NCBI GenBank assembly: GCA_944739405.2
Contig: OX123187.2
Coordinates: 79,592,450-79,656,449, forward strand
DNA from: Euclidia mi
Lineage: Eukaryota; Arthropoda; Insecta; Lepidoptera; Erebidae
Reading direction: 5' to 3'
DNA length: 64,000 nt
The notes under the pieces are model-generated. The model saw nothing but the letters and a program-made list of their open reading frames with translations. It searched no databases and was not told the DNA's origin. Positions within the stretch are counted from its first letter, which is position 1. Each line of letters begins with the position of its first letter. The translations under genes and the position numbers were made by a program. This document shows positions 59,041-64,000 of the stretch, piece by piece.

Positions 59041-59290
59041 AGGCCCTTTCAACTAATTACCAGAGTGCGGACCGGGCGTACTAGGCCCCTTTCGACCGAC
59101 TCATCCATGGACCTTGCATACTGGGCCCTTCCGATTGACTCAAATCATGGACAGGGCATACTGGGCCCTTCCAATCGACTCTCAAATCATGGACAGGGCA
59201 TACTGGGCCCTTCCGATCGACTCTCAAATCATGGACAGGGCATACTGGGCCCTTCCGATCGACTCTCAAAGCGTGGACCTGGCGTACGAG
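59041..59290. repeat. 42-bp minisatellite
   Basis: At least four units of the type CTCAAATCATGGACAGGGC, ATACTGGGCCCTTCCGATCGA, with outer units more diverged (AGCGTGGACCTGGCGTACG). The period is a multiple of three and lacks stops, so all frames stay open; the apparent proteins (14-residue unit IMDRAYWALPIDSQ) are a by-product. Confidence 0.9.
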
Positions 59291-59574
59291 GCCCCTCCGA
59301 ACAGCTTTGCTACAACTATACAACACACTTACACACATACCTTTACTCAAGTCACGATTACTCAGCGAGTCGTCTTACGGTTCGGAGACTATCGACGCTG
59401 GCATCAATGATGTCTCTCACCAGGAATGGACGTTGTCTCACTATTGGTTTCTTAGGACTCTGTTCAATTTTGTTACCATTAATCGCCGGCACTTCATCCT
59501 CATCGAAGATCTTGGTCACAGTAGTAAATATTTCAACCAGGTCTTCAAAACCCTGAAAAAATTCAAGTTTTAAT

Positions 59575-60149
59575 GAGCCTACTTGTGAACAAGGTTAAAG
59601 ATATTGATGCTTTACTTTTATTTACAGAGACTGTTATCCAAAACTCTAGTTATGACGAATTGTCACTGTAATTTTTTTTAAGTCCTCTTTCATGAATGAA
59701 TAAGAAAACAAGTATACAAATAAGAATACGAGTAGCTATAAATAATATTTCGCAGGGGACTTTACAAACATACAACCAACAGACATCCAAGTATATCTAC
59801 ACCACCATTTGGAGATTACACAGAGTTTCGTATAGGGACTGAACCCATAACACTTAGCACAATGTAAAGCGATGATTGTGGACCACACAAAGTGTTGTCT
59901 CGTGTAGGAATGAACCTACAACAATCGACACAGTGTCAAGGCGAGATTGTCGCTTTAACCACTACGCCATCCGTGCACTATTCGTGTGACGGACGAAGAT
60001 GATACATAGGTAGTAGGTACGATGACAGATAGTGGATTGATTTTAAGCTGCGCATGTGCCCTCTTCATCTGACCGTTGACTCCAACAGAGCTTTATTCGT
60101 GCTAGGTTCCGAATATCAGGAGCCTGTTTCTGCTTTGCCTGTAACCAAT
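59575..60149. other. Non-coding with a minus-strand tRNA-like SINE
   Basis: The minus strand at about 59985-59820 reads GATGGCGTAGTGGTTAAAGC (A box) and TAGGTTCATTCCTACACG (B box), then CAACACTTTGTGTGG. I see nothing else. Confidence 0.45.
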
Positions 60150-60355
60150 CTATCAGCCTACCGCAGTCCTATGCTAGACATAGGCCTCTTAACACGTGCC
60201 ACAGTACAAAGTCTTCAGCCTTCCTCATCCAGTCCAACCCAGCTATCTTTTCGATGTCGTCGATCCACCTAGCGGGAGGCCGCCCTTCCTTACGCTTACT
60301 GAGACGTGTTCTTCACTCTAGAATACGCTTGCTCCATCGGCCATCACTCTTTACT
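60150..60355 (-). mobile_element. RTE LINE 3' relic
   Basis: The reverse complement reads 'GGCGGCCTCCCGCTAGGTGG', 'ATCGACGACATCGAAAAGAT' and 'GGCCTATGTCTAGCATAGGA': the GRPP.RW.DDI box and 3' end of an RTE C terminus. Confidence 0.65.
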
Positions 60356-61205
60356 TAAGCTTACCTGTGATCAACTATTGTATAATTTGACATAGTTTAC
60401 GCCGTACAAAAGTCTGTAAGGTTCAAAACTAAAGGAGTTTGAGGTTAACTAACTCACAACTAAAGATTCAGGCTCAACTCAGCATGTGCCATGTGACATC
60501 TCACTACATGGCAGCAAAATCATATGCTAAAAGAAACGCACACCATCTTTGAATATGAGTTGAAAAATTGTCTTAGCTTAAGAAATTTCAAGAAATAGCA
60601 GTTAAATTCACCACCGACTCCAAAAATTTTTGCTCCAAAACCAATATTTTTTTGTTTTTTAGTTCCTTAGTGTTTTTTGAAGTCGGTTTTTTTTATTTAA
60701 AAATAATTTTAAATGTCAAGACTTTAATTAAAATGCTTATTGAGCGCCCCGTCAGCTGTTCCAAGCTTCAATCACATTCAAAAAGTGTCCACCACGCCAG
60801 TGCCCTGTGTTCGCTATGGGAATATCATTCTTCTATACGGCCAGTAGCAATCTAAAACAAGGTTGTAGTATATGAGGTTACCAATGAGGTTCACCTACAT
60901 ATTTATAATTATTTTAATGTCAAGACTTTAATTAAAATGCTTATTGTCAGTTTTCAGGTTTCGATTATTTAAGACTGTTGCTAGCGTTATAATTGTCGTA
61001 TAATAATCCGAGACCAACAAAGGTACAGGTCTTCCAAAATGATAATACGCATAGAAATCTTCGTCACTGTTCGGCAACGGTCGTATTCCCCGAGCGTCGG
61101 AAGACGATATGTATATAGAGTTGTTAAGTGCATAATTTTGTAAAATTATGTTTTTTGTGCTAAAAAAATAAATATTGATTTATCAGTAAAGAAATTTGAT
61201 TCGAT
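60356..61205. other. Non-coding stretch
   Basis: No gene is recognised. AATGTCAAGACTTTAATTAA occurs at 60712 and again at 60916, a short direct repeat. Confidence 0.4.
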
Positions 61206-62104
61206 AGTTCCATATAACGTGTCACGGAGATGAACATGCTGCGCTGGATGTATGGTGTCACGCGGAAGGACTGCATTAGGAACTCCCGCATCCGGGGTAG
61301 CCTTCATGTCCGTGACATTGCTGACAAACTGCAAGAGTGTCGTCTACGCTGGTATGGCCACATCTTACGTCAACCGGCATCTTACGTGGGTAACAAATGT
61401 CTTGCCATGCTACCTCCATCGCGCCCCGGTAAACGGGGAAGGCCAAAGAAATGCTGGCTTGACGTCGCACTATGGAAAATGGTAGAACAAGCGCATATCA
61501 AAAATGCTTTTTACGAATATCATAATTTGGCTAATGTGGCTATTTTATTAGGTTCTCTAATAGTCAAATTATAATATTCATTAGGCTTTTTTCACTTAAT
61601 ACGCGAATTTATTATTTTTTTCATAGATAGAAATACATACGAAGACAGAAGTGCCAAACTCAAGTCTTTGCGTATACATGTTTCAATACCATATTGTGAA
61701 AAAAATACTTGGTACAGATATGCAGTATAATACATTTTTAGAAAGGTTATTTTATGCTTTTTGCGATACAGCCTAATGATTTTAAAAGTAAAGAAAATAT
61801 TTCATTAATTACTTAAAAAGTGACATACCTTATTTTTCACTTATATTTTTTTTTCGTCGAAGGTTTTCAGTATTACCCACGTTTGCCCAAGCGCTACTTT
61901 TTATGTTGACTAGTAGTCGAACTATTCATAAGTAGAATGCAAAAAAATCAGCTGCGGATATTTGCGGTTTTAGAAGATATGAGAAAAAAACTCATAAAAG
62001 TCAGAAACCGAAAATTGGTACCTTTTGCGGTTTACCATTGACACCATTCACATGAATAATATGGAACTAGGCAAAATCCGGTACCTTCATCTGTTCGTTT
62101 TTGC

Positions 62105-62368
62105 AGACCCATTTCTATTGAGTTTTGTAAGGAAACGCTAGAAAAAACCAAGGCAGGTGTCGATGATATTAAAAAACAAATTAGGACAGCACAAGCATCA
62201 CTTATAAACAAAGAAGGTGTTGTAGTAAATGTGAAGCATGAATTATTTCTAACGATGATCGATGGAAAGGTGGCTCAGGTCCTTACAGATACTCCATCTG
62301 GTTCCACATGCACGATATGTGGGGCTACTCCACGGCTAATGAATGACCTATCGAAAGTAACTGCCTGA
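62105..62368 (+). pseudogene. Transib transposase, zinc-binding core part
   Basis: An open frame ending in TGA at 62366-62368, with 'ELFLTMIDGKVAQVLTD' and 'STCTICGATPRLMNDL'. The C-x2-C and GAT correspond to the RAG1 'YICTLCDAT' zinc-binding segment. A possible acceptor (TTGCAG) lies just before it. The two catalytic aspartates should lie further upstream and I do not see them. After the stop, another frame resumes 'YQYGLSTLHAWIRCM', so the stop and a frameshift are lesions. Confidence 0.8.
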
Positions 62369-62557
62369 TGCCTGACCTGAAAACGAAAACGCCTACCAAT
62401 ACGGATTGTCGACCTTACACGCCTGGATTCGCTGCATGAAAATGATATAGCATATTTCCTATAATCTTTCGTTTAAGACTTGGTCTGCTTGAACTGAGAA
62501 AATAAAAGATTAAAAAAAGAAAAGAAAGAACTTGGTCAAAAACGTTTCAGGGAGGAG

Positions 62558-63166
62558 TTGGGATTAATCGTCGACAAACCTCGGCAAGTTAGCGGGAATA
62601 CGAACGATGGCAATACCGCACGAAGATTCTTCTATAAAAGCACTTGCTCATCGGAAATAACAGGTGTAGATGAGGCATTGATTAAACGCCTATACATTAT
62701 CTTGCAAGTTCTTTCTTCTAGAATGATGATCGACCATGAAAAATTTGGGGAAAATGCAATAGAAACTGCAAGAATGTATGTAAGTAATTACCATTGGTAT
62801 TATATTATGCCATCCTCCGTTCATAAAATACTCATACACGGGGAAAACGTTATCAAACATTTTACGGTGCTTCCTATTGGATAGCTATCGGAAGACGCAC
62901 AAGAGTCTCGCAACAAAGACTACAGAATCATACGACTTCACCATGCCAGAAAATGTTCCCGATCTGCTACAAATGAAGATGTCTTTAAAACGCTTTTATA
63001 CACGTCAGATCCATATATCACAAGTTTGAGAAAACCGTACGTAAGAAATGTGAAAGAACATGAAGAAGAGGCACTTAGTCTTTTAAACGTGGAGCCTGAA
63101 AGTGAACCCACATTTACTGACCCTGATCCTGAAGTGGTAGTAGTTAAAAATAATATTTATATTTAG
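62558..63166 (+). pseudogene. Transib transposase, C-terminal catalytic part
   Basis: One frame interrupted by a single TAG at 62882-62884, where a Gln is expected. It has 'SGNTNDGNTARRFFYKS', 'MPSSVHKILIHGENVI' and then, after the stop, 'LSEDAQESRNKDYRIIRL'. The Glu of ESRNK aligns with the catalytic E962 region of RAG1 (SEGNESGNK). 'EDVFKTLLYTSDPYI' matches RAG1 'EDVLKHHWLYTSKYL'. It ends in an acidic tail and TAG at 63164-63166. The family assignment is strong. The protein is inactive as written. Confidence 0.85.
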
Positions 63167-63725
63167 TTATTACTTATATTTGTACCTAGCTACATCATTT
63201 CCTGAAGCCAGAGTATAGGATGTACCTATTAGTAATATGATTTTAATTTAGTAAATTGTTTTCATATACATATATTTTGTTTACTTTGCTTGTTGTAATT
63301 AACCATGGTTTAATCTTTTTAGTCATTATAAACTTGTATTCCACTTGAAATAAATTTTCAACTATTTTTTCGTGATATTTTGCCATTTCTTTCATTCTAT
63401 GCATAAAAACATACATAGATATACAAGAAAACACTATAAACTACACATCATTCAAATCTCCAAACCTTATTGCATATTTGTGCCAAATTTCATCACGATA
63501 CGACAAAAATTCATGAAGTTACAGATTTTTGATCCGATACTGACCTATATTTTCCATAGTGCGTCGTAAGGGATGATATGCGTGCCGACCAACTAACCAC
63601 CAGGGATGCTGAAGACCGTGCGAAGTGGAGGAGACATAGCCGGAAAGCGGACCCCGGGCTCCAAGGCGTGGGTTTTGGAGCGCAACCGGGACAGCGCTAG
63701 GATGATGATGATGAGTTCCATATAA

Positions 63726-64000
63726 GTAAATAGTGAAGAAAACCACACGATAGCGAATATGCTACAATTTTTGTTGAATTGATTTACTTCGATTATAATA
63801 CTTTTTAAGTGTCTTGCTGTAGCTGGTGTAATGATGGAAGAAAAGAAGGTTTAAGTAATACAAGGTTTATATTAGAAGAAGAAAAATGGTTTTCAAACAC
63901 AGGTTACATTAAAATCTTAGAAATCTAATCATAACATCTCAGTTCAAAAGTATTTACAACAGTGATCATTCCAGAATAAAATTACAATTACAAAAAAATT
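63726..64000. other. Non-coding end of window
   Basis: AT-rich; nothing recognised. Confidence 0.4.

Larger units (their letters stand above)
61468..63561 (+). mobile_element. Transib DNA transposon (RAG1-related)
   Basis: A 2,094-bp element. The ends are CACTATGGAAAAT and its exact complement. The 5-bp duplication CGTCG lies at 61463-61467 and 63562-63566; 5-bp GC-rich duplications are a hallmark of Transib. The ends resemble V(D)J recombination signals: heptamer-like CACTATG, then ATCAAAAAT after 22 bp on the left and 21 bp on the right. The interior holds a degraded transposase. It is inserted in an RTE fragment whose own target duplication is intact. It is shorter than autonomous Transibs, and the N-terminal half of the transposase is not recognisable. 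Confidence 0.9.
61218..63713 (+). mobile_element. RTE-type LINE fragment with 12-bp target duplication, carrying a nested Transib
   Basis: AGTTCCATATAA is at 61206-61217 and 63714-63725. The RTE part is 61218-61467 plus 63562-63713, homologous to 31668-32098 and ending in GATGATGATGATG. Its coding reads 'NMLRWMYGVTRKDCIRN' and 'GKRGRPKKCWLDV', and resumes after the Transib with 'RDDMRADQLTTRDAEDRAKW'. The copy is 5' truncated. The copy at 31668 shows the empty Transib site. Confidence 0.9.

Noticed and set aside
59065..59573. Overlapping long ORFs on both strands around 59.1-59.5 kb
   Set aside because: They are produced by the 42-bp tandem repeat, whose period is a multiple of three; no domain and no splice signals.

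Overview
This is nuclear DNA of an insect, most likely a moth or butterfly. It is AT-rich, has GT-AG introns, carries a neuroligin gene of insect type, and is crowded with the kinds of retroelement found in Lepidoptera: several RTE-type LINEs, tRNA-headed SINEs that share their tails, a Penelope element, R4/Dong elements in TAA repeats, CR1/Jockey-group LINEs and a Transib DNA transposon. I see no prokaryotic genes, no operons and no CRISPR array.

Only two host genes can be modelled. The first is the 3' end of a neuroligin on the + strand (exons 2031-2181, 4563-4681, and 5980-6438 continuing at 9121-9646). Its last coding exon is split by a 2.68-kb Penelope-like element with a 12-bp target duplication; the insertion puts a stop just after the transmembrane segment and cuts off the cytoplasmic tail. 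The second is a six-exon gene on the - strand (44598-41731) with an N-terminal SAM domain, about 514 residues, resembling SAMD3-like proteins. Both genes carry one-base deletions and TGA stops. Because every frameshift is a deletion, either both are decayed or the base-level consensus is poor.

Layout: 0-10 kb neuroligin with intronic SINEs and the Penelope insertion; 10-13.7 kb SINEs and a GGATA-type fold-back; 13.7-18.2 kb a CR1/Jockey-group LINE; 17.06-25.05 kb a near-perfect 3.79-kb-armed palindrome that breaks inside that LINE and folds inside an RTE element; 25.06-26.33 kb a second, smaller palindrome only 9 bp away; 26-37 kb sparse SINEs, MITEs and an RTE fragment with clean target duplications; 37.3-41.7 kb a C2H2 finger exon fragment and two R4/Dong-type elements head to tail in TAA repeats, one split by a ~1-kb insert carrying two ORFs I cannot assign; 41.7-44.6 kb the SAM-domain gene; 45.8-49.8 kb repeats and an LTR-like segment; 49.9-55.5 kb an RTE element duplicated in inverted orientation beside a second inverted repeat; 56.4-58 kb a GC-rich exon-like patch and an internally deleted LINE; 59 kb a 42-bp minisatellite; 61.2-63.7 kb a Transib (RAG1-related) transposon nested inside an RTE fragment, both with intact target duplications.

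The most striking signals are the Penelope hit in neuroligin, the Transib element with RSS-like ends and a CGTCG target duplication, the unassigned two-ORF insert in the R4 copy, the run of large inverted duplications centred on RTE sequence, and the pairing of SINE families with co-resident LINEs through shared 3' tails.
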